64,000 nucleotides of DNA from Tessaracoccus flavescens (lineage in GTDB: Bacteria; Actinomycetota; Actinomycetes; Propionibacteriales; Propionibacteriaceae): NCBI RefSeq assembly GCF_001998865.1, contig NZ_CP019607.1, forward strand, positions 992,001 through 1,056,000, read 5' to 3'. The notes under the pieces were generated by a model, which did not search any database, was not told the origin of the DNA, and saw only the letters and a list, made by a program, of their open reading frames with translations. This document shows, piece by piece, positions 1 through 7,080 of the stretch. The stretch's first letter is position 1. The number at the start of each line of letters is the position of its first letter. The position numbers and the translations under genes are program-made.

Positions 1-894
1 GACGACGTGCGCAGGGCGGCCGAGGTCGAGCTGTCGCTCTTCGAACACCTCGACCAGCCGATCCCCACCGAGCCGTTGAACATCCTGCTGCGTCCGGTCT
101 CTGACCTGCCTCTGCTGCGCGGCGAGATGGAGGCCTGGGCTGAGACCCACCCGAGGACTGCGGCCTGGGTCGAGGCGAACGCCGGTTTCCGTGACGACGT
201 CCTCGAGACGCTGCGGATGGACGGGCCCGTCCCCCAGCCGGACATCGAGGACACAGCGACGGTGCCGTTTCGGTCGTCAGGCTGGAACACTTCGCGCAAT
301 GTCGCGATGATGCTGGAGGCGCTGCAGGGATCCGGCGACGTTGCGGTCGCGGAGCGGCGCGGCGCCGTCCGGGTGTGGGACCTGGCCTCCCGGATCCTTC
401 CCGAGGTCGAGGCGCTCGGCCGGGAGGAGGCCTCGGCCGAGCTGGACCGGCGTCGACTCGTCTCGCTCGGGCTCGCCCGGCCGAAGTGGGTCGGCGATGC
501 CGGGCGCGAGGTGCGGGTCGAGGGGACGCGGGGGCTCTGGCGGCTCGCCCCGGATGCCGAGCTCGGCCCGGTCGCTCCCCGGGTCAGCGTCCTGTCGCCG
601 CTGGACCGCCTGCTGTTGCCGAGGACGAGGATGCGCGACCTGTGGGGCTTCGACTATGCGTTGGAGCAGTACACCCCTGCGGCGAAGCGTCGTTGGGGCG
701 CGTTCGCGCTCCCGGTCCTTCACGGCGCCGACCTGGTCGGGAAGGTGGACGCCCGCAGCGACCGCGAAGCGGGCCTGCTGCGGGTCGCGGCGCTTCACTG
801 GGACGTCGAGGCCGACGCCGCGCTGCGCGGCGGTGTGGCCGAAGAGTTGGAGCGCTTCGCGGCGTGGCTGGGGCTCGGACTCCGGCTTCCCTGA
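1..894 (+). CDS. Winged-helix DNA glycosylase-like protein (YcaQ/HTH_42 family), 5' partial
   Basis: This is the C-terminal ~297 codons of a protein resembling the YcaQ/AlkX family (HTH_42, winged-helix proteins; the characterised members unhook DNA interstrand crosslinks). The frame is open to the first base of the window, so the true start lies upstream. The GTG at position 7 is not a convincing start because the family's N-terminal segment would be missing. Repeated winged-helix-like stretches are followed by a conserved 'LSPLDRLLLPRTRMRDLWGFDY' type block (about residues 200-220), which is diagnostic of the family. The gene ends in TGA at 892-894 and faces a frameshifted minus-strand gene across a hairpin. 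The family call is fairly confident; glycosylase activity is inferred from the family only. Confidence 0.75.
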   Translation, partial: DDVRRAAEVELSLFEHLDQPIPTEPLNILLRPVSDLPLLRGEMEAWAETHPRTAAWVEANAGFRDDVLETLRMDGPVPQPDIEDTATVPFRSSGWNTSRNVAMMLEALQGSGDVAVAERRGAVRVWDLASRILPEVEALGREEASAELDRRRLVSLGLARPKWVGDAGREVRVEGTRGLWRLAPDAELGPVAPRVSVLSPLDRLLLPRTRMRDLWGFDYALEQYTPAAKRRWGAFALPVLHGADLVGKVDARSDREAGLLRVAALHWDVEADAALRGGVAEELERFAAWLGLGLRLP

Positions 895-1037
895 CCGGAG
901 CCGGACTTGACTTCCAGGTGACGCGCACAGACCTACGGTGAGCGCCGGCGGTGCCTCTATTGGCACGAACCGCGCTCCTTGTAGATCCGTGCACGGTCTT
1001 GACCCCTTCATCGGTCGCCGGGTCCCATGGCATCGCC

Positions 1038-1059
1038 GGACCGGGCGCGAGCCCGGTCC
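1038..1059. terminator. GC hairpin between convergent genes
   Basis: A perfect 9-bp inverted repeat (GGACCGGGC / GCCCGGTCC) with a 4-nt loop lies between the stop of the YcaQ-like gene and the stop of the convergent TIGR03083-type gene. There is no T-tract on either side, so it would be an actinobacterial U-less type terminator acting in both directions. Position and symmetry are the only evidence. Confidence 0.5.
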
Positions 1060-1077
1060 GACCCAGCCCCTGGCCGT

Positions 1078-1699
1078 TCAGGCAGGCTCAGCGATCCCGG
1101 GGCCCTCGACGCTGCCGGGCGTGGCCGTCCTTCCGCAGGTCAGCATCAGCAGTTCACCGATGGGCCCTCGGATTTCGGGGCCGCGGCCCGCCTGCCAGTC
1201 GGCGTCGGTGGCGACCATGCGCACCGACCGCACGAGCCGCCACCCATCGCCACGGCCATCAGTCTGCCCTGTCGATCGCCTCTCCGACGCCTGCGGGATT
1301 GAGATCTCGTCTGATGCCGAGGGGTCGGGCGATGTCCTGCTGATGCACGAGCACGTCGATCAGCGGCTCCCTGATCGACGTGACGAAGGGGTGTCTGCGC
1401 ACCTCGGCGAAGCGGTCCCACTGGTCGAGGATCTGCTCGACGGGAGCGCTGCCCCTCCGCACGCCGTCGAGTCGGACGGCCGTGTCGTACCCGCGCCACA
1501 TGCCGCCGACGAACCGCAGGGTGGCCGCGACGTCGAGCTGCGGGTTCGCGATCAGGTGGGCGGCGACGTCACGGACCCGCCAGCCGTCGCACAGGCTCGG
1601 CTCGTCCCACTGCGCAGGGGTGAGCGAGCGCAGCAGGTCACGGATGCCAAGCCGTTCTTCGATGATGATCTGCCAGATCCCGGCACGGTCCATGGTCAC
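1078..1699 (-). pseudogene. Frameshifted TIGR03083/DinB-like (maleylpyruvate isomerase N-terminal domain) protein
   Basis: From ATG 1699 the reading frame encodes 146 residues of a DinB-fold protein: an N-terminal helix bundle with 'LCDGWRVRDVAAHL' and a metal-site type 'VLVHQQDIARPLG' segment. It ends at TGA 1259-1261. The family's C-terminal block ('DGWRLVRSVRMVATDADW', then a 'GPEIRGPIGELLML' type ending) is present immediately downstream in another frame and ends at 1078-1080. Joined, the protein would be ~205 aa, the normal size for the family. One indel near 1255-1265 therefore separates the two halves. These proteins are mycothiol-dependent or DinB-like metalloenzymes; the function here is unknown. 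The start overlaps the stop of the upstream methyltransferase (ATGA), so the two were co-transcribed. Confidence 0.75.
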
Positions 1700-3174
1700 T
1701 CCTCGAGGGTAAGGAACTGGTCGAGGAGCGCCTGGCGCACCTCGGGGATGACGGCTGCGCCCAGGTCGGCCGCGGCGATGTCCAGCACCTGGGCGACGGC
1801 CCCGATCACCTGCGCAAGCGTGAGGTCGCCGTCCAGGGCACCGAGCACCGCGGCCAGCGCGGTGTCGGCCTTGATCGCGCGCAGCAGGCCTACCCGCTGG
1901 CGGAAGATGACGTGTTCCGGATCGGCGGCACCGGGGCGTCCAAGGGTCTCCTGGTCGACATCGACGAGACGCGGCCGCGAGGCGAGCAGCTCACCCGTGG
2001 GAAGGCGGTAGGCGTCGACCGCGGAGGCATTGCGGGCGAACACATCGCCGACCGGCTGCGCGACCGCGTGAGGCCAGCTCTCGAAACGGCGGTGTGGTTC
2101 ATCGCGACCGGCCCTGGTGATCTGGATCCAGCCCATGCCGACGGAGGAGATCCCAAGCTTCTCGAAATAACCGAGCCACTCGTCATAGGCGGGCCGCCAC
2201 CGCTCTGTTCCTGCGAGCCCCGCGTCGGTCAGCCACATCTCGATGTAGCTGAACACGTCGAGCCGTTCACGTTCGATCACCCAGGCGTCGCAGCCGTCGG
2301 GAACCCATCCGGCGAGCCGCTCTTCCCACGGCTGATCCAGCACGGCCCAGTTGGTGAGCAACTGGAGGCTGCCGCCATGCGTCAGATGCTCCCCTGCGCC
2401 GCGGACGAGTGTCTCGACGAGCAGGTCGGCCTCGAAGTTGGCTTCGCGGTAGACGAGGGTGTCTCCGTCGGCGCTCGGGGGTGACATGACGAACGGCGGG
2501 TTGGACACGATGAGGTCGAACCGTTCGCCCGTGACCGGCTCGTAGAGGGAGCCAGCGCGCAGGTCGATGTCCGCCTCGTTGAGGGCCGCGGTCACCGCGG
2601 CGAGTTCAAGGGCCCGGGCGTTGACGTCGGTGCCGACGACGCGGCCTGCGTGTCGGCCGAGGTGGAGCGACTGCACCCCACACCCCGTGCCCAGGTCAAG
2701 CGCGGTGTCCACCGGCATGCGCATGGTGATCTGCGCGAGGGTGGTCGAGGCCGGCGAAACGCCCAGCACGTAGTCCGGCCGGGTGGGCGTGATGATCTGG
2801 TCGAGCCCCGGCGTGAGATCGGCGACCACCCATCCGGAGGCTCCGTCGTCGGGCGAGCCGTAGGGACGGACATCGACAAGCGCCCGCACGGCGTCGCCGT
2901 CCAGGCTGAGGAAACCGGCCCGGACGAGGGCGTCGGCGTCGACCACCCCGTCGAGACGATCTGCAGGAACGCTCTGCTGGAGGAGGAAGAGCCGGATCAG
3001 CGTGCTGAGCAGGTCGGTCGCCTCGCCGAGCGCCACGTCGGCCGGCACCGTCATGTTGCGACCGAGGCCAGCCTGACCGAGTTCTCCGATCCGGTCGAGG
3101 ACGTCATCGACGAGGTATCCGACGGCGATGAGGTCGGCACGGAGGCGGATGAGGTCGGTATCGCTGAGCTGCAC
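1696..3174 (-). CDS. Class I SAM-dependent methyltransferase (HemK/RsmC-like, N-terminal DUF7059-like domain)
   Basis: A 492-aa protein beginning at GTG 3174. The first ~140 residues form a helical N-terminal domain seen in actinobacterial homologues. A Rossmann methyltransferase domain follows, with motif I 'DLGTGCGVQSLHLG' and the amide/base-methylating signature 'NPPFVMSP' (N-P-P-[FY]), which is typical of enzymes modifying the nitrogen of glutamine, adenine or guanine. The C-terminal ~130 residues carry no recognised motif. Family membership predicts N-methylation of a protein or rRNA, but the substrate is not evident. It overlaps the downstream TIGR03083-type gene by ATGA, suggesting translational coupling. 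An in-frame TAG lies just upstream of the GTG, so no longer start is possible. Confidence 0.8.
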   Translation of the reverse strand: MQLSDTDLIRLRADLIAVGYLVDDVLDRIGELGQAGLGRNMTVPADVALGEATDLLSTLIRLFLLQQSVPADRLDGVVDADALVRAGFLSLDGDAVRALVDVRPYGSPDDGASGWVVADLTPGLDQIITPTRPDYVLGVSPASTTLAQITMRMPVDTALDLGTGCGVQSLHLGRHAGRVVGTDVNARALELAAVTAALNEADIDLRAGSLYEPVTGERFDLIVSNPPFVMSPPSADGDTLVYREANFEADLLVETLVRGAGEHLTHGGSLQLLTNWAVLDQPWEERLAGWVPDGCDAWVIERERLDVFSYIEMWLTDAGLAGTERWRPAYDEWLGYFEKLGISSVGMGWIQITRAGRDEPHRRFESWPHAVAQPVGDVFARNASAVDAYRLPTGELLASRPRLVDVDQETLGRPGAADPEHVIFRQRVGLLRAIKADTALAAVLGALDGDLTLAQVIGAVAQVLDIAAADLGAAVIPEVRQALLDQFLTLEE

Positions 3175-3410
3175 CCCGTCATCCTAGGACCGCCGGTCCG
3201 GGCCGACGCCCCGGTTGTGGGCGTGGGGCGCGACACACCCCGGGCAGTCCGCGCCAGGAGGTCGACGGTCGAGTCCTCGAGTCGATCAGCTCTGCGGTCT
3301 CGAGCACACCGAGGCACCGACGACTCGGGTCATGGGCCTGCACCATCCAGGCTTCTGCGCCTGCCTGCGGTCGTGGCCACCACCCCTTCGACGACGTCTC
3401 CACGTCGACC

Positions 3411-3709
3411 GGAGGCTGCTCAAGGAGCGGAGCGCCGGAGATACTCGAGGATCGAAAGGACCGAGGCTGCTCACGGCACGACGGTCCGGGAACCGCCGAA
3501 GAAACGGAGTGCGGAGGCTGTTCGATACCGGCGGCACCCGGCCGGTCCAGGCCCAACCTGCGTCCTGGCGTCCTGGCGCTTCCCTCGTCCGCGGCCGTAC
3601 CCACCGCCTCTCGACGACGCCTCGCGCGACTGGGTCGAGCGGAGGCTGCTCAAGGAAGGGTGGGTGGGCTGCTCAAGTGACGGATGGGGCGGAGGCCGCC
3701 AAGTGACGG
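3411..3709. repeat. Degenerate repeats with GGAGGCTGCTCAAG core in a gene-free interval
   Basis: The interval 3175-3956 (about 780 bp) shows no credible gene. It holds several related copies of a motif with consensus GGAGGCTGCTCAAG: exact at 3411-3424 and 3641-3654, partial at 3463-3473, 3513-3525 and 3668-3676, and a diverged GGAGGCCGCCAAGTGACGG at 3691-3709. The two exact copies are both preceded by a TCGACGACG-containing segment, so the repeat unit is longer than the core. Function is unknown; it may be a decayed repetitive element. Confidence 0.5.
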
Positions 3710-3956
3710 GGAAGATCACGCCCAGCGGCCAGACCCAACCGTCCACCCAACGGGAGTCCCCCGGCGAGCGTCGGCGGTCGCGGGCACCGCCTTCCGACGA
3801 CGCCAGGCACAACCTCGTCGTGCGGAAGTCCGACCCGCCGGGCCCGCAAGCGGTATCCACGGCCGCCCTCGCGCCTTCGAGCGGCGACTCCGGATGAGGG
3901 GAGAAGAGGCCGGTGGCGCCCCAGTTGGGATCGTCACCGGCCTCGCCGTTGGAGGA

Positions 3957-5003
3957 TCAGACCGACTCGGTCGCTCCCTGCCAGAGGTTGACGCCCTCGA
4001 CTCCGCTGTGACGATCGATCGCGGCGAGCTCATCGGCGGTGAACTCGAGATTCCCGAGCGCGGCCAGGTTGGCATCGAGCTGCTTGACGGAGGAAGCACC
4101 GAGCACGACGGAGGTGACAGACGCGGCGCCCTGGTCGCGGAGGGCCCAGGCAATCGCCATCTCAGCGAGGCTCTGCCCTCGCGCCTCTGCGATCTTGTTG
4201 AGCTCACGCAACTGCTCGATGTTCTCCTCGGAGAGGAGGTCGCTGTCGAGCGACTTGCCCTGCGCGGCCCGCGAGCCCTCCGGGATCCCGTCGAGGTAGC
4301 GGTCGGTGAGCATGCCCTGGGCAAGCGGCGAGAAGCCGATGACGCCCATGCCATTGTCTGCGGCGGCCTGCAGCAGCGACGGTTCGCCCTCCTCGATCCA
4401 GCGGTTCAGGATCGAGTAGGAGGGCTGATGGATGATCAGCGGCGTGCCGAGCGAACGGGCGATCTCCTGCGCCTTGGCTGTGAGCTCGGCCGAGTAGGAC
4501 GAGATGCCCGCATAGAGTGCCTTGCCGGAACGGACCGCCTGATCGAGGGCGGCCATCGTCTCCTCGACGGTTGTGTCGGGGTCGGGACGGTGGTGGTAGA
4601 AGATATCGACGTAGTCCAGGCCCATCCGCTGCAGCGAGTCATCGAGCGAGCTGAGCAGGTACTTACGCGATCCCCCGAAGCCGTAGGGGCCCGGCCACAT
4701 GTCCCAGCCCGCCTTGGACGAGATCACGAGCTCGTTGCGATACGGAGCGAAGTCCTCGGCGAAGACCCGACCGAAGTTGATCTCGGCCGAACCGTACGGC
4801 GGTCCGTAGTTGTTGGCCAGGTCGAAGTGGGTGACGCCCTTGTCGAAGGCACGACGCAGGATGGCGCGCTGCGTCTCGAGCGGCTTGTCGTCCCCGAAGT
4901 TGTGCCACAGGCCGAGCGAGATGGCGGGCAGCTTCAGGCCGCACGTGCCGAGACGCCGATAGGGCATGGATTCGTAGCGGTCTTCCGCGGCGACGTAGGT
5001 CAT
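3957..5003 (-). CDS. Aldo/keto reductase, L-glyceraldehyde 3-phosphate reductase type (YghZ/Gpr-like)
   Basis: A 348-aa NADPH-dependent oxidoreductase of the AKR14-like group (YghZ), whose members reduce L-glyceraldehyde 3-phosphate and methylglyoxal. The (alpha/beta)8 barrel tetrad is visible: Asp and Tyr in 'HFDLANNYG', Lys in 'VISSKAGW' and His in 'FYHHRPD'. The 'YGPPYGSAE' loop is typical of the YghZ subgroup. ATG 5003 was chosen over the upstream ATG 5054 because homologues begin a short distance before 'YRRLGTCGLKLP'. It is flanked by long gene-poor intervals on both sides and is probably monocistronic. Confidence 0.85.
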   Translation of the reverse strand: MTYVAAEDRYESMPYRRLGTCGLKLPAISLGLWHNFGDDKPLETQRAILRRAFDKGVTHFDLANNYGPPYGSAEINFGRVFAEDFAPYRNELVISSKAGWDMWPGPYGFGGSRKYLLSSLDDSLQRMGLDYVDIFYHHRPDPDTTVEETMAALDQAVRSGKALYAGISSYSAELTAKAQEIARSLGTPLIIHQPSYSILNRWIEEGEPSLLQAAADNGMGVIGFSPLAQGMLTDRYLDGIPEGSRAAQGKSLDSDLLSEENIEQLRELNKIAEARGQSLAEMAIAWALRDQGAASVTSVVLGASSVKQLDANLAALGNLEFTADELAAIDRHSGVEGVNLWQGATESV

Positions 5004-5850
5004 GATCCACACTTTAGTTGCATCGCGAACCCCAGGAATGGCGCATCGACCCAAGCCAGATATCGGTCGCCGCGACGGCGGGCAGCCACCGTGCGCCCTG
5101 GACGCCGACGAGTATGTCGGCGACCCGTCCCGGCGTTGGGCTCACCGCTGGCACCTGGTTCGCCGGGCCAGTCTCTGCCCTGTTTCCGCGTTGTGGCCCC
5201 TCCCCCTCCCCCACCCCGCCCCTCGTCTCGTCCCTTGTGTCAGGGGACCTCCTTCGCCAGACTCTCGGCCACATCACGGACGCGGCTGAGCGAACACGGT
5301 CGGAACCCGATTGCCGAGCTCTCCCGACTCTCCAGTCCCAGTCCTTCTCCATAGGCGACCTGCGGCCGCAAACAACCGCGCACACCTCATGCAGACGACC
5401 CCGCGGCACAACCAGTAGACGACAATCCGCCGCTCCTTCGAAACCAGCGGCCGCTCCCCAACGAAAGACGACCGGGGCACCCAACCCCCAGCACGATCAC
5501 ACCAGCCCTCGCGCCTACGGCCGACTGCCCAAAGGAGTCCGATCAGCATCCCGTGCCACGTCCCAAGACCGCAGTGGATGCTCGTGTAGGCCCACCCTGC
5601 GACCTGGGCCCGTTCACCGCGTGTGCATGCCATCAACGAGGTCGACCGTCCGGGAGGTCCTCGCCGACGCCTCGGCTCACCGAGGTATCGCCGCGGCAGC
5701 GACGCTCGGCGACCGCCCCCGCACTGACGCCGCATGCCTCCAAAGTGGCCAACGCTGAGCACGGTGGCCGCCCTTCAACGTGCCCGGCGCCCCGGGTGAT
5801 TCGGAAGCCCGTCACCGGGCGCACCGCCTCGACGGCGCCCGGCCGTACCC
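5004..5850. other. Gene-poor interval, nothing recognised
   Basis: About 850 bp with no supported gene. Open frames exist on both strands (for example 5018-5758 plus) but show the Arg/Pro/Ser/Thr-rich composition of non-coding GC-rich DNA and no domain. The 3' end of the interval runs into a decayed copy of the TadE gene junction described separately. No RNA gene or terminator of note was seen. Confidence 0.5.
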
Positions 5851-5915
5851 GGTCCGGTCATGGCCCCGCCCTGTGCGTGGGCCGCCCAGGCCTGTGCGCC
5901 CACCTCGACCGCTCT
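5851..5915 (-). repeat. Partial duplicate of the TadE gene junction
   Basis: A ~60-bp segment closely matches 6353-6415, the boundary between the two TadE-like genes. Both segments read on the minus strand as '(V)EVGAQAWAA', followed shortly by an ATG-ACC-GG(A/C)-CC start. The copy here sits downstream of the last TadE-like gene and has no intact open frame after it. It looks like the remnant of an extra TadE-like gene module. Confidence 0.55.
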
Positions 5916-5919
5916 CCGT

Positions 5920-5971
5920 ACTCTCCCCAGGGGACTCAGCTCGACACTCTCCCCAGGGGACTCAGCTCGAC
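5920..5971. repeat. Perfect 26-bp tandem duplication at the 3' end of the TadE-like gene
   Basis: Two identical, directly adjacent 26-bp units (5920-5945 and 5946-5971), each containing CCCCAGGGGACTCAGCTCGA. The second unit includes the stop codon of the minus-strand TadE-like gene (TGA at 5962-5964). The first therefore lies just downstream of the gene and repeats its last codons. Confidence 0.9.
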
Positions 5972-6363
5972 GCGGCTGTCGCCGTCCGCCGGATCGTCGC
6001 CGGAGCCCCGGCGAGCCGCGGGGCGACCCCCTCGGAAACCGTGACCTCGACGACGACCTGGCGCCCCTCACCCCTGACCCGGCAGGCCGCCACCGTCACC
6101 TCGTTACGGCGGGCCGTCTCCGCAGCCGCGCGGCACGGGTCGTCTCCCGCGACTGCCGCGCTGACCGCAGACAGCGCCGAGAGCTCCGCCGCCTGCTCCG
6201 CCTGCCGGGCGACCGCGAACCAGTGGATGAGAACGACAGCCGCATAGAAGACCGCGCAGATGCTGAGGCAGATCCCGACCACGAGCACGGCACCTGCGCT
6301 TCCCCTTTCATCCCGCCGCCGGGCGGACCGGGAACGGCGCCGGGCTGACGCCGGGCCGGTCAT
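5962..6363 (-). CDS. TadE-like pilus-locus protein (Rv3654c type)
   Basis: A 133-aa protein of the actinobacterial 'helicase/secretion neighbourhood TadE-like' type. A basic N-terminus (residues 1-20) precedes 'RGSAGAVLVVGICLSICAVFYAAVVLIHWFAV', one membrane segment (about 22-50). The rest is an Ala-rich extracytoplasmic domain with two Cys residues (DPCRAA and AACRVRG) that could form a disulfide. It is the last gene of the pilus operon and overlaps the preceding minor-pilin gene by ATGA. Its predicted role is a minor pilin or assembly protein of a Flp/Tad pilus, inferred from family and context. Confidence 0.75.
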   Translation of the reverse strand: MTGPASARRRSRSARRRDERGSAGAVLVVGICLSICAVFYAAVVLIHWFAVARQAEQAAELSALSAVSAAVAGDDPCRAAAETARRNEVTVAACRVRGEGRQVVVEVTVSEGVAPRLAGAPATIRRTATAASS

Positions 6364-6743
6364 GGCCCCTGCCCCGGTTCGTAGGCCGCCCAGGCCTGTG
6401 CGCCCACCTCAACCTCCCCGAGCCCCAACACCCGCACGCCGAGCGTCACGGAGGCCTCTACGCCGCCGGCCTGCCGATCGATCGAGATCCGTGCTCCACC
6501 AGGGGCCCGGTCCCGGGCGGCCTGCACCGCCCGGGCATCTCCCCTGGCGCTCTGCCTCGCCAACTGGGCGCTCGACTCGGCGCACGCGCTCTGCGCGACG
6601 CCCAGCATTGCGAGCGAGACAAGACAGGCCGTCACGACGACAACGGTGACGACACCCACCGCCAACTCGACGGTCACCATGCCACGTTGGGACCGGGGCG
6701 ACGGGCGACCACCGTGGCCGCCCGCGCCCCTCGGCCACATCAC
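6360..6743 (-). CDS. TadE family minor pilin (Rv3655c type)
   Basis: A 127-aa protein with a short positively charged leader ending in 'SQRGMVTVELAVGVVTVVVVTACLVSL'. This is a type IV prepilin-like N-terminus with Gly before the cleavage site and Glu at position 5 of the mature hydrophobic helix. The following extracytoplasmic part ends in 'EVEVGAQAWAAYEPG'. It is predicted to be processed by a prepilin peptidase and built into the Tad pilus as a minor subunit. It overlaps the genes on both sides by ATGA, so the three genes from 6943 to 5962 form one tightly coupled unit. Confidence 0.8.
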   Translation of the reverse strand: MMWPRGAGGHGGRPSPRSQRGMVTVELAVGVVTVVVVTACLVSLAMLGVAQSACAESSAQLARQSARGDARAVQAARDRAPGGARISIDRQAGGVEASVTLGVRVLGLGEVEVGAQAWAAYEPGQGP

Positions 6744-6943
6744 AGGCCTCCGGCGACCTTGCCGAAGATGTCGATGACCCAGTCGAAGAGGGTCTGGAAG
6801 AACTGGTTGTCGTTGAAGATGCGCAGCAGGACGAGGGCGACTGCGGCGGCCGCGAGGAGGCCGATGGCGTACTCGACGGTCGTCAGGCCGCGCTCGGCCA
6901 GGCGACGCAGCTTCTTCGGGGTGCTCGGGACGAGGTTGGACAT
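6740..6943 (-). CDS. Flp-like major pilin (DUF4244)
   Basis: A 67-aa prepilin-like protein: a basic leader, then 'RGLTTVEYAIGLLAAAAVALVLL'. Cleavage is expected after the Gly of 'ERG', leaving the mature helix with the conserved Glu five residues in, as in Flp pilins. Size and motif match the actinobacterial DUF4244 family (Rv3656c type). A good Shine-Dalgarno (GAAAGGAA) lies about 7 nt upstream, and the 137-bp gap before the helicase stop codon can hold a separate promoter. This is the probable structural subunit of the pilus. Confidence 0.85.
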   Translation of the reverse strand: MSNLVPSTPKKLRRLAERGLTTVEYAIGLLAAAAVALVLLRIFNDNQFFQTLFDWVIDIFGKVAGGL

Positions 6944-7080
6944 TGCCGGTTCCTTTCGGTGCGCCGGCTGCCGTTCAGCCGGTCACCTACTTGATCCGTC
7001 GGATCCGCACCCCGTTGCCACCAGGAACCCCTCCTGTGGAGATCCGGCACGGACAACACCTCCGCCTGTGGACAAGCGGC

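Noticed and set aside
3684..5354. 556-aa plus-strand open frame
   Set aside because: Covers the reverse strand of the aldo/keto reductase and non-coding flanks; shadow.
5018..5758. 246-aa plus-strand open frame in the gap between the aldo/keto reductase and TadE genes
   Set aside because: No gene on the other strand, but composition is Ser/Pro/Arg/Thr-rich, no Shine-Dalgarno, no motif; best read as non-coding.
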